Source of the DNA: Aradus depressus
Taxonomy: Eukaryota > Arthropoda > Insecta > Hemiptera > Aradidae
Length of the DNA stretch: 64,000 nucleotides
NCBI GenBank assembly: GCA_963662175.1
Contig: OY759215.1
Location: 56,685,213 to 56,749,212, forward strand
Direction: 5' to 3'
The position numbers and the translations under genes are program-made. Positions 10,034 through 23,800 of the stretch are shown here, piece after piece. Numbering within the stretch: position 1 is the first letter of the stretch; each line of letters starts with the position of its first letter. The notes beneath the pieces are model-generated. The model worked only from the letters and a program-made list of their open reading frames with translations. It was not told where the DNA came from and did no database searches.

Positions 10034-13000
10034 GTAAGTAAATAAATCAGCTCTTTTCTTAATGGCTTATAACAGCAGCATGGCAAATTAAATAGGTTTT
10101 TTTTTGTCTTACTGTATAGTTGGTCTAATATAATAAGTAATGTTATTTTGCAGGCTGACAGCCATCAATATAAGAAGTATGAAGATCTGGCTTGGTCTCA
10201 TATACTGGATCGATATTACCCTTCTGTCAATGATCACAAAGTAAAGTCATCATTGAATGATTTTGTTGACAAGTTTAAAGTTCATGGGTTTCCTCAGAAA
10301 GCACGAAATCTGAAAACATTAATTGATGCCTATTCCAGATTAAATTATTTCAAGAAGTACAGCGGAGTAAGTTAAATTTAGAATGTTATCATTTTATAGC
10401 AGTTTTGTTACACGATTTTCACTGTTTATAGGGCAACAGCTCCTCTTAAACCACTTTACAATGTAAGATTGCGCACAATCTACGTGCTTTTTCCTCAACC
10501 CTTTGTTTCCTATGTTTTTAGTTAATTTTTTTCGTTATGATTTATAAATGTTTGTTATGTAAATTTGCTTGCATATTTATTGTAAGTGCAATATTTTAAT
10601 TTTCTTTGCTTTACTTTCGTATTATGAAATTATTTATTTTGCTTTTCGGGATTTCTAGAAGAAATGAGAGAGTGCCGGTAGCTCAGAGGTAGTGTGCTAG
10701 CCTACTGAGCTCAAGATCACGGGTTCCGGCCGTGGAACTTAGGTTTTTTATTTGGGAGGTAAAAAACCCTTGAGCACCCTGTCCTTCGGATGGGACGTTA
10801 AGCGATGGTGTCGAGCCTGTGCGATGTCATGTACTCTTTTAAGACGCCCACCCTTGGTGAATAAACCTGGGTAAGCAAATTTAGGAGTCAGGACTCCACA
10901 GTCAATTTGATGTTTCACAGCTTACTCTGTGCGTTTTCAAAATTTAAATTTTTGTGGTTTTCTTTTGGCCTATATTTTCGATAACACGTTTGTATAAACT
11001 CTTTAATCCGATCCCAAAGTCAGTTTTTTTCATATTTTATGCCGTCTCAATATGGCGACTTCTTGATATGAGATTGGATAGTTCGGAAAACCTTCCACTA
11101 TTCACACCTTATTAAGTAAACGTAACTGACTCATCTTGTAAGAGTACTTGAAAAGGTCTTTTAACGGTATATGGAATGACCATTACCAGCTGGAGGCTCT
11201 GCACGTTTTCCGAAGATGGGCTACTTTAAAGGCGGGATATCTGAAAAATGTCCCGTACAATAGGAGCACCTCATTTTGAAGATTACAGCTGGCTGAACAA
11301 TGTGCAAGTGTGAGGAGACCTACTCTGGCAATGACACCCCCAATCCTCCCTTCCTAAAATGAAGATGGCGCGTGACACACGGTTGGAAAGCTCATGTAGT
11401 AAGAACGATAAGAAAGGTTTTCGAACAAAAGTTGTTCAGTCAGCTCTAATCTCCAAAATGAGCCGCTACTCGACCCCCATTTGTTATGGGGTATTTTTGA
11501 TATATCCTTTGAAAGTACCCCATATTCGGAAGAGGGGCAGAACCGCCAGCATGTAATGTATGAGTACCCTTTCAAGTGCAAGCTGGGAAATTATTTACTT
11601 TTCCAGGAAAGGTGTGATTGGGAGAAGGTTTTGGCGTAGGATCAGACAGAGCCAAAATACACTAGCGAATTAAAGTGACGAAGTCTTCAACATGTTGGTT
11701 ATAACATACGTAAAAATAACATATCTTCCCCAAAATAATATATATATATCAGTTCTTACTATAGTGTTCTGGCCTTTTCAAATATAACTGCAGTCAGTCT
11801 AATATCCTTCACTTTTAAACCATTAATCGGATATCCACAAAGTATATATACATACATCCATGTTTGCCATGAGAGGGAAAAAGAGTTGATAACCTACCAT
11901 GTTTTATTTATGTTTATGAAAGTCTTATCTCTTATGCTTTTGGCTGAGGATGGTAGAAATACCGAAAGTACTCCCATGTAAATATAGTTGGTGAAATAAG
12001 ACAATATCATAAATAAACAAGTTTTATTTATTTCAAGTTCATTTATGTTTATATTTTTTAGTTAAAAAACATAGTTAAACAATATAGGGCGCCGGTAGCT
12101 CAGTTGTATGCGTGCTTGACTTCTGAGCTCAAGGTCGTGGGTTCGTAACCCGACTGAGGCCCTTAGTTTATTTTATCTGGGAGGTAAAATAAACTTAAGC
12201 ACGCCGTCCTTCGGATGGGACGTTAAGCGATGGTCCCGAGCCTGTACGATGTCAGGTACTCGTTAAAGACCCCTACCCTAGGTGAATAACAATTTAGGGT
12301 AGGCAAAATTTAGGACTCCCACAGTAGAGTCGGGCTCATGTCCACCAGAGTGACGAAAGAGCGCTTTGGTAGTAGGCGATATGACCTCGTTGTTAAAGCC
12401 CGGGCATGAGTCATAAAACCAAACCTAACCTAACCTAGTTAAACAATATTTTTAATTTTTCACAATAGGTCACACATTATTATCCTAATCTTGTCTCCTC
12501 CCCCTCTTTCCATGTCCCTGATGATAATATGGTGGGTGTATTTTTTATCTGGTCTAAACCTTGAAATAACTGTATTTTATATATTCTTCAAGGCTGACAT
12601 TCAGTGGGGATTGATTGACCTTTTGATTAAACTCTCCTACAAGCCGACCAGCTCTCTGGAAGATGACCCTCCTTTGGATCTGTCAAAGGAGAGCAACGAA
12701 GCTGAGGATTCCTTCGACTGGGCCACCTACCTCAAGGAAGGATCAGAGAACTTCAGACTTCCCTCCGAAGAAGTGAGAACTATTGTAGTTTTATTATATT
12801 AATTGATAGAAGGTTGCCTTTTCAGTCCCGACTTTTTAAGTTTTGATCTTGTTCCGTTTATTGTACAAAGTTAAAAGTATAAGCCATTTTTTATGGCTTA
12901 GTAATCCCATGGAGGCTTACTTCATTCACTATTTTAATGCTTCACTTCGTCCAAGCTCAAATTCCACTTTGTTTCCACCTCTCCGAAATATGTATATATG

Positions 13001-16000
13001 AGTCCGAGCTTTTAAAATCTTTTAAGTTTTGTAGCAAACTCAGCGAACTTTAGGACGTTTTACCTTGATTTAGATTAATAAATGTTGCATAGCAGAAATG
13101 TAACATTGAATGAACTTATTGACGGGGACGGAAGCACAGAGGTAACATGCTGCTGAAGCTGCCAGTTAGAAAACTTTCATTTGACTGGGAGGTATAGTAC
13201 CTTGAACACTCCGTCCTTCGGATCGGACGCTAAGCTATGGTACCAAGCCTGTACCATTTCAGATACTCATTAAAATACTCGTATCCTTGATAGCGAAACC
13301 TGGTTAAGTAGAGATTCATATCAACCAGAGCGATGAAAGAGCACTCTGGTAGTAGGCGATATAACCTCATAGTTTATGATGCCCGGGCATGTCACAAAAA
13401 TAAACAAATATTTCCAGAATTTGGAATTCAAGTATAGAAGACAAAGAACCCTATAATGTGAGATTGAATCTACTATCTATGTAATATTTTTTTCGGTTTT
13501 CCTTCTGTTTTTTTGGAATAGGACGGTTAATATGGTTCTTTTGCAGGATGGGGATGAGAGTCTGTCGAGCTGGTCGGAGCTGGAGTCTCCGGACGAGGCT
13601 GAGGGTCCTCAGAATAGCCCTTACCATCAGGTCCGGCAGCCCTCTTCAGCTGCCCCTGCCACCTCCACCACTTCGGAGGAGGATCCTCACTTGGCTGCTC
13701 TGAGGCTGGCCCAGACTGCCTCTGACTGGCTTAGGATCAACACACAAAACTACTGGTGGAAGAATCCAAATTTGAGGGAGATCCCTCCTAGCAAGAGCCT
13801 TGAAACCAAATACTGCTTCTTCTGGTATAACATCATTGTTGAGACCAGATTTCTATAAAATTGCATGTTTTGCTTGTTTGCTTTAGGTGATTTTTTATAA
13901 AAAATCATGTGCGCACCCGGTTGGCAAGATATATGGAAACTACCAACATATTTTCATCAAACATCAAGCTCCCTTGGGAAACGATTTGGGAGGTGCGATA
14001 TTTATATACAAAGTTCACGATAAAGCAAATTTAATAAGAAATAAAGAATAAGATACTCATTTGAAATCCAACATGGCGGATATAAACAAAGCGAATATCA
14101 TTTTCAAAAAAAACAGCAAGTAAATATCTGTTCAAGATCCAAATAATAAAAAAAACTAGAAAGAAAACAAAAGATTTTTTTTATGTATCATGCCGGTGGG
14201 ATCATTTACACTTAATTGTATATTGATTTATTTGAATATTTGGGCATTATATTGATTTTTAGTAATTTATTTATTTTAATTTTTGGAGGGTTTTTTATCA
14301 GTAGTTTGGTCATAACATAATTACGGGACATACACATGCTTACGCTCTGTAGTACGTACCAATTTTCCGTTGGCCAATATGAGTGAGGACACTAAGCTAC
14401 CGGATACGGAATATTATATTCCCTTAGTCCTTCCTCTATTTGAGTTCAAATTGACCCCGACTCGCTATGAACCTGTTTATGGCGTCAGAAGGTTCGAATC
14501 CAGACTTCTCATATAATACAGTCATATTGATAGAAAAAGTTATCCGGATTTGGAAAGTTGTATTTATCAAAAATGGAATGGAGATGACCTTTGTTTTTCT
14601 TATAGCACTCGATGATGAAACGTCAAAATTGTTGACTTGTTTGAAAGGGTACTACCAAATAAACATCAAGAACACACCGAGATTTCATCTTGCCAACATC
14701 AGGATTGCTTAAATTTCATCTCTGTTTTTCGCCACTCTTTAGTTGTCGGTTATTATATATAATTTCCAAGTCGTTATACTACTGTATACACTCGTATGAA
14801 ATGTAATTTTTTTGGTATGCAATTTATCTGTTTTTAATTAGATCTTTCGTTTTTTTCTGAAGGGAAGAACATAGTTGCAATAAAGAGAAGATGGAGAACA
14901 TGCGAGTATTAAGTGAGTACAAAGTTCTGAATGAGCTTGTACATCTGTTATTCAAACCTTCCCATGGATATTTCATTGAAGAAGATTCGGAAGGAAATTT
15001 CCATCCCATAAGAAATACAACAATTTGCAGCCTTTCTCCTGTAAGATCTATATTGTATTATCTATAACTCGTTTTACGACATATATTTGTTAACCTTATT
15101 AACTATTATTATTTCATTCCTTTGAAGATGATGTTTTCTACAATTATTAAAGTTGAATTCTGCAGATACCTGCCATTTATAAAGGAACTTAACAGTTTCT
15201 GTTTGGCAATGGAGTCAGTTGATCTAGTCACTGTCAGAGTACCTAATACGTACAAAAGGTATTGCCATTTTGTTAGACGGTTTTTATCGCAATATACCAA
15301 AGCCATTTATGAAATTGAGTCGAGAATAGTTTCTCAAGGTAAGATTTTTTTATTTCTTTATTAATAATTTCATATGTGTACTATATAATATCACATTTTT
15401 GTTTGTTTTTGTGATTCATGCCCGGGCTTTAACTACAAGGTCCCTTACTACCAGAGCGACGAAAGAGATGGACTCATGTCCACAAGAGCTCTCTTGTCTA
15501 GTGGACATGGTTCGACTTTACTCTGGGAGTCCTAAATTTTGCCTACCTAGGTTTAGTTAAGAAGTCTTTAACATACGACATCGCACAGGAAAAAAGTTTT
15601 TTTTTTAAACTCCCGGGTAAAACAAACCCAAGGGGGCCTAGACTACGGGCATTGTACTTTGCATCTCCAGCCAAAAAAAAAAAAATTTATTAACTCTTTT
15701 CACTTACAAATCGTAATTATCTTTAAATAATTGAAACACAATAAATTATAATTTTTTTATTAAATTACGCTCCTGATCCTGTTGTACTTTCCGGGGCATA
15801 TTGCATCACTGAGGCTAGTTCTAGGGATTTATAGTTATATTGTTTCTATAACATCTTACAAAACAAGGAAAGATTGGCATTAAATAAAGATTTTTCCAAT
15901 TGTATTTGATTAACCTGTTATTTTCTAATAGCTGACATTTGTATTTGCCACAATTACTCGTCTTTTAAGGGTTTTGTGGGTCAAATACCCTTATGGTTTC

Positions 16001-17804
16001 GGTCGTGTGTCGGAACTTTTTCGACTTCTCGGCAAAAAATGTGATATTTAAAGTGGAGAATCATATGAAAGAGGATTAAACATAGGTTACAAAAATATAT
16101 TTTTTTTTCATAATTTGGCAGTACTTACAGCAAGGGCTAACATCGCAAACGTTGCCTAGGGTGCCCCCTCTAAAGAAAAAAATAGAAAAAATCTTAAATG
16201 CATGCTATGTAGTTACCCCGCAATGCAAATTTTCAATAAAATATATGTCCTGTAAAAAAAGTTGGAGCAAACGAGATCAAAATATGCGAAATCCTTGATT
16301 TTTTTAATACCTTTATCAGTTGTACAACATATCCAAACTACATAAAAATAAAAGTTTTGACATCGGATGAGTGTTGGTCCTGACGTGGAATGACTATATC
16401 TTGATTGAAACTTCATATTGGAATTCTAACTGGAATGATGATGATGTTAAACAGAAAATAGCTTGGTACACTTTATCGGACATATTACATTTAATTTTTT
16501 TCTTTTGCTTCCCTAAAAAATGTTTCCCATTAGTTTTGATAAATAAGATCTTATTTAATTTATTCATTTGGAAATATAATTTTTTTTTCTTTCTGTGCTT
16601 CAGAAGATGTGACAACTCTACATGTTCTCGTGAAGAACATTTCACCTTGGCTTGATAGGATAGAATTTATATATCATCTCCACAGGAGTGCAATTTTCCC
16701 AGATTGGAAGGAACAACCGCCCTACAGATGCGCTTTCAGGTATAATTATTATTGAATATTTATTAATTTCTTCCTATCAACTTTTTAGCAAAATGTTTTT
16801 CGACAAAAATGGCACTTAGGTCCGCATTTCGAGGCTACAATTATAGATAGTTTTTATTTCTTCTAGTTATAGAATGAAATACATATATGCTGGGGATGAT
16901 AAGCAACCAATAACTTTTTAAGTTGTTCCAAAAGATTATAAGCCAAGCCTTACTTTTAAATATAGATGGAAATATTGCTCTCTAACTAATAGACCTTTCG
17001 TGAGGGATTCAGTGACCAAAAACTAGTTTATACCTTCAAGCACACAGTAAAAAATAAAAATTACTAACAATTTTCAACAATCACCTTTCAATAAAAAGAG
17101 CCTTATCTTCAAGAAATCTGTCCGTCTGCCCGTTTGAAAAAAAGTAGGTCCTCGCTGAGATTAATTTCATATTTCATGCTTCTATCAGAAAATTAGCATA
17201 AGCTGATACGGAGGCTCTAAATATCGAAGTAACATTTACTTGACTTTAGAAGTTCACGACCCTGCCCATTTTTTGCCTGCATGGTCTTGACTTTCTAATA
17301 GAATTTTCTTAATCTAAACTAGCTTTTCAGCTAATTATGCCACGTCATCGTCACTATGATGTTCTTCCCGCTTAGACACTCATCATTTTATATTTATTCA
17401 ATTTTTTCAATTCTCTAATTAACCTATTCATGGTTTTAACTGATCTAGTTAAAATTTACAAGATATGTCTACATTATCCCACTCAATAAGAACGGATTTT
17501 TAGTATTTTCGTTTTGAGACCTTTAATCTGTATAGATCTATTCGGTATATCTATATAAGGATTCTATCTAAGTGGGATAATTGTAGAAGTATCTCCTAAA
17601 GCAATTTAAGAGCCATGGGGGCCGTGCGGGCTAGAGCGTAGGGCTTTGGTCGCATGGTCTCACCATGGTTTGCGGGTTCGAATCCCGTCCGGGAGTGAGT
17701 TTTATTTCGTAGATAGAACTCCCTCCCGGGGCCATGGATGTCTTAAATAATTATACATAACACATTGACATGGCTAATATGCACCGTTCATAAAGCCAAA
17801 AGAA

Positions 17805-17835
<31 letters not shown>

Positions 17836-20800
17836 AAAAAAAATAAAAAAAAAGAAAAAAAAAAAAAAAAAAAAAAAAAAAAGCAATTTAATTATTTTAG
17901 TTGAGCCGTTATATTTATATCCAGATCGAATATTACCCATGGCGTGGATGTAAAATTTTCTCTTAAATATATTGGTTACTGTAAAATGTTAACAGATAAA
18001 ATACATTTTGATTTATTAGGTTATCGGTTGCACATTGCGAGGTAGAATAACTTATCACGGAAAACAAGGTTAGCTCGTAATTATAGATACATCTTAGTTT
18101 ATCTGTTATTTCGGGTTTTATTGAACAGTTGTAAAAACTAACCAATATTGTTGTTTTTGTGATTCATGTTCATGCTTTAACTGCGAGGCCATATTTCCGA
18201 TTACCAGAGCGTCCTTTCATGGTCCTGGTGGACATGAGTCTGACTCAGCAGTGGGATTCTTAAATTTTAGGGTCTTCATCAGGATTTCTGTCTGCGAGGT
18301 CTTAAAAAGGGTATCCTTCTCAAAAAGACTTTCCATCATCCTTTAAAAAAAAGTTTGTTTTTGTTTATATTCGTTTATGTCTTATTGTTTATGTTTTTTT
18401 AGGCTTCTGAATGTTGTCTACGAGCAGCTGCGTTGGCCTTGGTTGTGGAAAGTGGGCGACTACTCTTGGCCTAAAAAGTTTCTTTTGGGCCTTTTTGTTG
18501 AGTGCCTTTCTCCCTTCATGCTCATACTTGGTAAATATATGTTGGGCAATTTTAATCCTGATCCATCTGAGGAGTTTTTACTTGATTCGTAAGTATCCCA
18601 TATACTTAGAATAGTGCAAGGATACGGATCATGAGTCGGGATTTTTATACAATTTTTTGACGTTGATGTTTTGTAAACTATCAAGGGGCGTTGCTTCCGC
18701 TCTTGTACCCCTGCATGTCACGGGCATACGTAGAATCCTGTGTTTTGATGATGGGTTCAATTAGGGCAGGGTGTAAAAAAAAAAAATATATATATTTAAA
18801 TGGGTTATTCAAAACAAATGTCAATACTTAGGTACTGAAAAATCCTAACATTGAAAATGTTCCTGGTAATGTTTGTGAAATAAAAAAACTAAAACTTGTG
18901 CTAGCCAATGGCCGGTATCTCAACTAATTGTTAAAAATAAAGAAAACGTATGTTTTTAAAAAATATTGTCTATTTCACAAATAATATATAATATGGGAGT
19001 ACTTTCGGTATTGCTACCATCTTCAGCCACGACTTAACAAATACTAAATTGAAGTTCAACTAGGTAGGTAGTTTACAATCTAAGCGGTAGGTAGGTATCC
19101 TTTTTCAGCCCCTACGGGGTTTTCCTATCCTTTCTGTACAGTTAATATTTGAAATATGGAAAAACATAAAAAATGACATTTCGTCCCAAATTGGGATCTT
19201 AAAAATAAAAAATTTGAAATACTATGTGTTGATTAAATGCATATATGAAGTGAATTAAAGATAACAATTGTTAATATATGAATAAAAATAAAATAAAAAG
19301 TTTTATAAAATAAAATATACAGTTTTTTGAGAGAATAAGTACGTATACACAGAGACTGGAGGATTATATTATTGGCGATAAAAGGGGTGAGTATTTGAGA
19401 TTGGTCTGATCGTTCATACAATTTCCTTTTTGTAGCGCTCTGTTTATTTCTAGTTGTTCTAGTGAGTTGAGTAATGTACCTTTGTCACAAAAATGTAGGT
19501 ATTGTATGCCTGTATTTATGTCGAAATGGTGTTTTCGTTGATGTGTTGTGCGAATGTTGATTTTACTGAGTTATATGATGCGTCGGTGTTTAACCCTAAT
19601 TTCTGATATGTGTTCTTTTACCCTATTTTTAAATTGTCTCCCGGTTTGACCTATATAAACAAAATTGCAAGAACTACATTTTAGTTGGTAAACCCCGCTT
19701 TTTTCTTCTGTTTTTATTTTGTCCTTCGTGTTGTTGAGATGTTTGTATATAGTATTATTAGTTCTAAAACCTACCCAAAAGTCCTCTTTTTTTTAAGTAT
19801 ATTTCCTATCTGTTCTGAAATTTTTCCAAAATAAGGTAATCCCACCCATTTTTTAGTCCCTGTATTATTTGTTGTGTCTAATTTTGAAATGTCTTTTAAA
19901 TGTATTCTGTTTATGACTTTACGTCTTATCTTATCAATAATGTGACTATTGTATCCGTTTTCTTTAGCTATATTATTAATGATGCCTAACTCTGTGTTTC
20001 TGTTGTCTTCGTTTAATGGTATTGTGTAGGCTCTGTGAAATAGTGAATAAAATGCTGCATGTTTGTGTGTTGTGGGAGCATTTGATGTATTGTGTATGAT
20101 GGAGTCTGTGGTTGTTGGTTTTCTGTAAATGTTGTATTCTAGTTTATTGTTTATTATTTTTAAATTTAGGTCTAAAAAATTTAAGGTATTCCCCCCCATT
20201 TCTATAGTAAACTTTATTTTTTCATGTATACTGTTTACGAAATCAAATAGCTGTTTTATTTGCCGATTTGAGCCGTTAAACAGTATACATATGTCATCGA
20301 CGAAACGATACCAAAATAATATTTTAGTCTTACTTGGAGTTTTATCAAGAATATATTTTTCTAGCTGGTCTATAAATAAATCCGCTAGTAGGGGGGATAA
20401 GCAAGAACCCATTGCTAATCCGTCTTTTTGTTCATAAATTTGATCATTAAAAGTAAAATAATTTTGGCTAGTACATAACTTTAACATGTCATATATTTCA
20501 ATTTTTTCATAAAATGAATGTCTAGTTCTTATAATTAATTTATTAACAATATCAAGACATTCTTCCAGAGGGATATTGGTAAATAAATTAGTTACGTCTA
20601 ATGACAACAATTTAGCCCCTGATGGTATGTTTAGTGTTTTAGTTTTTTCCACAAAGTCTAACGAGTTTATGACCGTATGTGAGGGTTGAAATTCTATGAA
20701 CGATCTGAGTTTTTTATTGAGAAATTTGGATAATTTGTAGGTAGGGGAATTAATAAACCGGGGAATAAATACCGAAAGTACTCCCATATTATATATTATT

Positions 20801-23800
20801 TGTGAAATAGACAATATTTTTTAAAAACATACGTTTTCTTTATTTTTATCAAGTGTTTCACAATATCTCTGCAAAAATGTTAAGTATCATCAACTAATTG
20901 TGCTAGGGGGCAGCATTAGGCACCTCAGCTAGCACTTCTGTATAGTTAAGTTTAGTTCTGTATAGTTGAGCAAATGATATTGCAAATGTTCAAAAACGTC
21001 AAGTGCATGTAAATAAAAGTTGGGGCAATCGAGTAGGATGTCAGATGAAAGAGAAACACAAATACATGAAAAACAAAGTGTTGCCTAATTTTTAAAAGTA
21101 ATACAGCGAACAATAGAGAAGTGTGGATACTGCGAACCGAAGTTCCCCGATGGCCATATGTACATAAAACAAACAAGAGTCACATAATGGAAGGGAAATA
21201 GCGATGCATTTTCTTTGCGCCGCGTCAAAAATGACATTGTCTTATACATAGTCAAAAGGGTAACAATTAAATGGATTTGGAGTGTTCATTATGAATATTC
21301 ATCTTTTACCTACCAACAGAAAGTTCGAGCGTTAAAATTAATTCTTCCGATTAATGGTCGTTTGGGACAGGATAGCAACCTGTAGATAGATTAACCAAAG
21401 CTGTTGAAGAGATGAAATATGAAATTACAATTAAATATAAATGAATTAGGCCTACACAACCCTTTAAAGTGAGGGCATTGAGCACACTTGAGGATAACTC
21501 TCGATAGAATGAGACTCACATAATTTCATATGTGTATACAGAACTCTATATATCTTTTGAATTTATACATTATTATTTTAACACTTTTTTCTAGTTGTGG
21601 AAGCCCTAAGGTAGACTGTGAACATGGAGATCCAGAGGAGTTTTGGAAGCCTGTTCTTGAAACAGCATCAAGGGCTGTCACCTCCTGTAATTTTCTCGTC
21701 AAACTTGGCCGCGACTCTCACTTTTTTCTGAACAATCATTCGCCAGGTAATTTAAACGTTCAGTGTGTATATATAGTGGCATACGATTGCAACTTTTGTA
21801 TTTGTGACCGTGTTGGGATGGGGCAAGATTTGGTTAGTTCGATTAGATGGACGGCTTTCAGCTAGGACTGTACCTGGATAAATCCTATATAGATGTTCTT
21901 TTAATAAAGTGTAAAAAAGTAGTAAAATAAAGAGTAAAAGTATCTGTTCTCATTTATTAAACTTTTTTTTGGAGAGGAGAATTCATTTTATTCCAAAATG
22001 GATTCATCGATAAATTAACAGCAAAATTACTTACGAATCCTACAAATGATATCTTGTTTATGGTATCACTTACAGTTAGGGAGTCTCCAGTATTCATTAA
22101 GGTTCATGTGAAACCAAACCAACTAAATCTGAGAACATGAAAAAAAAAGTCATTGGTGAATCACCGTCAATGTACTTCCTCAGCACAAATTAATTAAGTT
22201 TTCGGTGTCTCTCCAGACCTGGCGATGTAATGCCGAAACCGTAGTTTATGTATATATTGGTTGTGGAGATTGATATTGGAGATTTGTTGCCATCAATTTT
22301 AATTTCTTTTTTTTTTTTGTAAAATAATTTACTTGTTTTTAGAAAAATTACATAATGAATTTGTGCAGAGTCTTCGTAAGTCATTAAATTTACCCGACTC
22401 TAATGGAAGTTTGTGTGCTGCGGAGCAGTCAGACGCTTGCCTTCAGAACCAGTTGTTAGAACGGTCTTCTTATCCACAGTCAGTGTTGTATCACAGAACA
22501 CCAACAGAATAGTAAGTAGAATAACATTAAGTTCAAACAAAACACTTTTTACAACAAACACAAATCGACTTTTTACAAAGGTCAAGTAATCAGGTTAAGT
22601 GATGTTCCTCCTCCCCCCCTCTACAAGTTTCATATGAAATTTATGTTCTAATTGTCTTGTTTAAGGAATTTTGACGGTGAGCCTTTTGCCAAAATCTTTT
22701 CGTCGGGTCCATGCTTACGTTTTTTACCAATTAAGCCTCAAATGGGGAAAATTTATATAGCCGTGCATAGTGTTCTGAGGAAAGAGATAAACGTTTTTTG
22801 AAAAGTTCTGAAACAGAGGTTTCAGGATTAAACGCCATTGTTTCAGCGGTTCTGCTAGCCCACAGAAAGTTGGAAACGAAAACACATCAGCGGGCGTATT
22901 CGCCCCTCGTGGTCCACAGCTAAAATACGAGAAGCCTTAAATCCCCTTCGTTGTCAAAGTGTTAAACATGATATCATGTCCCAATTTGTTGAGTGCTGAA
23001 AAAACAAAAAACAAATAAAAACTATTATCATTCTAAGCCAGTGTACAAGTCTAGAGGTTTTACTGCTTCGGATCTGCCTTAACAGAACCGAAGCAAGTAA
23101 TGGAGGGAACCTGCAGCAGCATCCTGGACTTCTTTAAAGATACAGGGCTGCTATAGGGATCAACATAATAGGCCTACTCTGGCCGCGGTAATATTATCAC
23201 CCTTAAAAAAAAAAAATAAATAAATAAATAAGTTCTGCTGAGCCCTACGAGTATCATTCTTTCCATTTTTCTTAGTATGCCTAAATTCTTTATTCTACAT
23301 CTACTAGGTAGCTACTTTCGCATTTGTATTTTCCTTGTTTATTTATCAGTTTTTATTATTATTATTTTTCCCTGGCTCTCTTTTTCAGTCTAATGGAGGA
23401 TCTTGGAGAAGTTGATTTATCAACAAGTCTGGTCCATCTGCAGTTGGAGAGGGTTGCACGAACTGTCATCGAAACCTACATGGAACCTAACGGATTTGCT
23501 GCCGACATACTCTTGCACAATATCAAATTATTAGAACATTTTAATGCACTGTACGTTGCTCCTCAAGTCACCGCTTTTTTAAGTACAATATTAGTGAGAG
23601 AGGTATTTGTTTTTTTGTCATTTTTTTGATAGTCACAAAGTTTTGTATAATTTACTAGTTTATTTTAGAGGTGCCATAAAATGGGGTGAATAGAAAGATG
23701 AACAAATACTGTTTATATTCACCTCGCTGTTTCTATTCACCCCATTTCTCGGAATTTCAAAATAGAAAAAGATAGGTTTGTCCAAAATATGAACTTTTCA

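Larger units (their letters stand above)
18932..20889 (-). mobile_element. Penelope-like retroelement insertion in TUBGCP5 intron 8
   Basis: Bounded by the 12-bp direct repeat TCAACTAATTGT (18920-18931 and 20890-20901). Carries a reverse transcriptase frame (20814-19771) and GIY-YIG remnants (about 19700-19420), the order typical of Penelope-like elements. 18932-19012 and 20768-20848 are perfect 81-bp inverted copies of each other. About 41 extra bases lie between the right copy and the duplication. A hammerhead module sits in the 3' terminal copy. The element runs antisense to TUBGCP5. Confidence 0.88.

Noticed and set aside
15166..15338. TUBGCP5 exon 6 starting at the TGCAG acceptor (15164-15165)
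   Set aside because: It breaks the reading frame against exon 5; the acceptor at 15126-15127 keeps it.
17610..17700. tRNA gene
   Set aside because: B box and T-stem are good but the acceptor arms do not pair, and the unit has an A tail and target duplication: a SINE head. The same applies to the family A heads.
22666..22800. Extra TUBGCP5 exon reading NFDGEPFAKIF
   Set aside because: Splicing exon 10 to this acceptor makes a TAG at the junction; joining exon 10 to 23389 keeps the frame and the homology.
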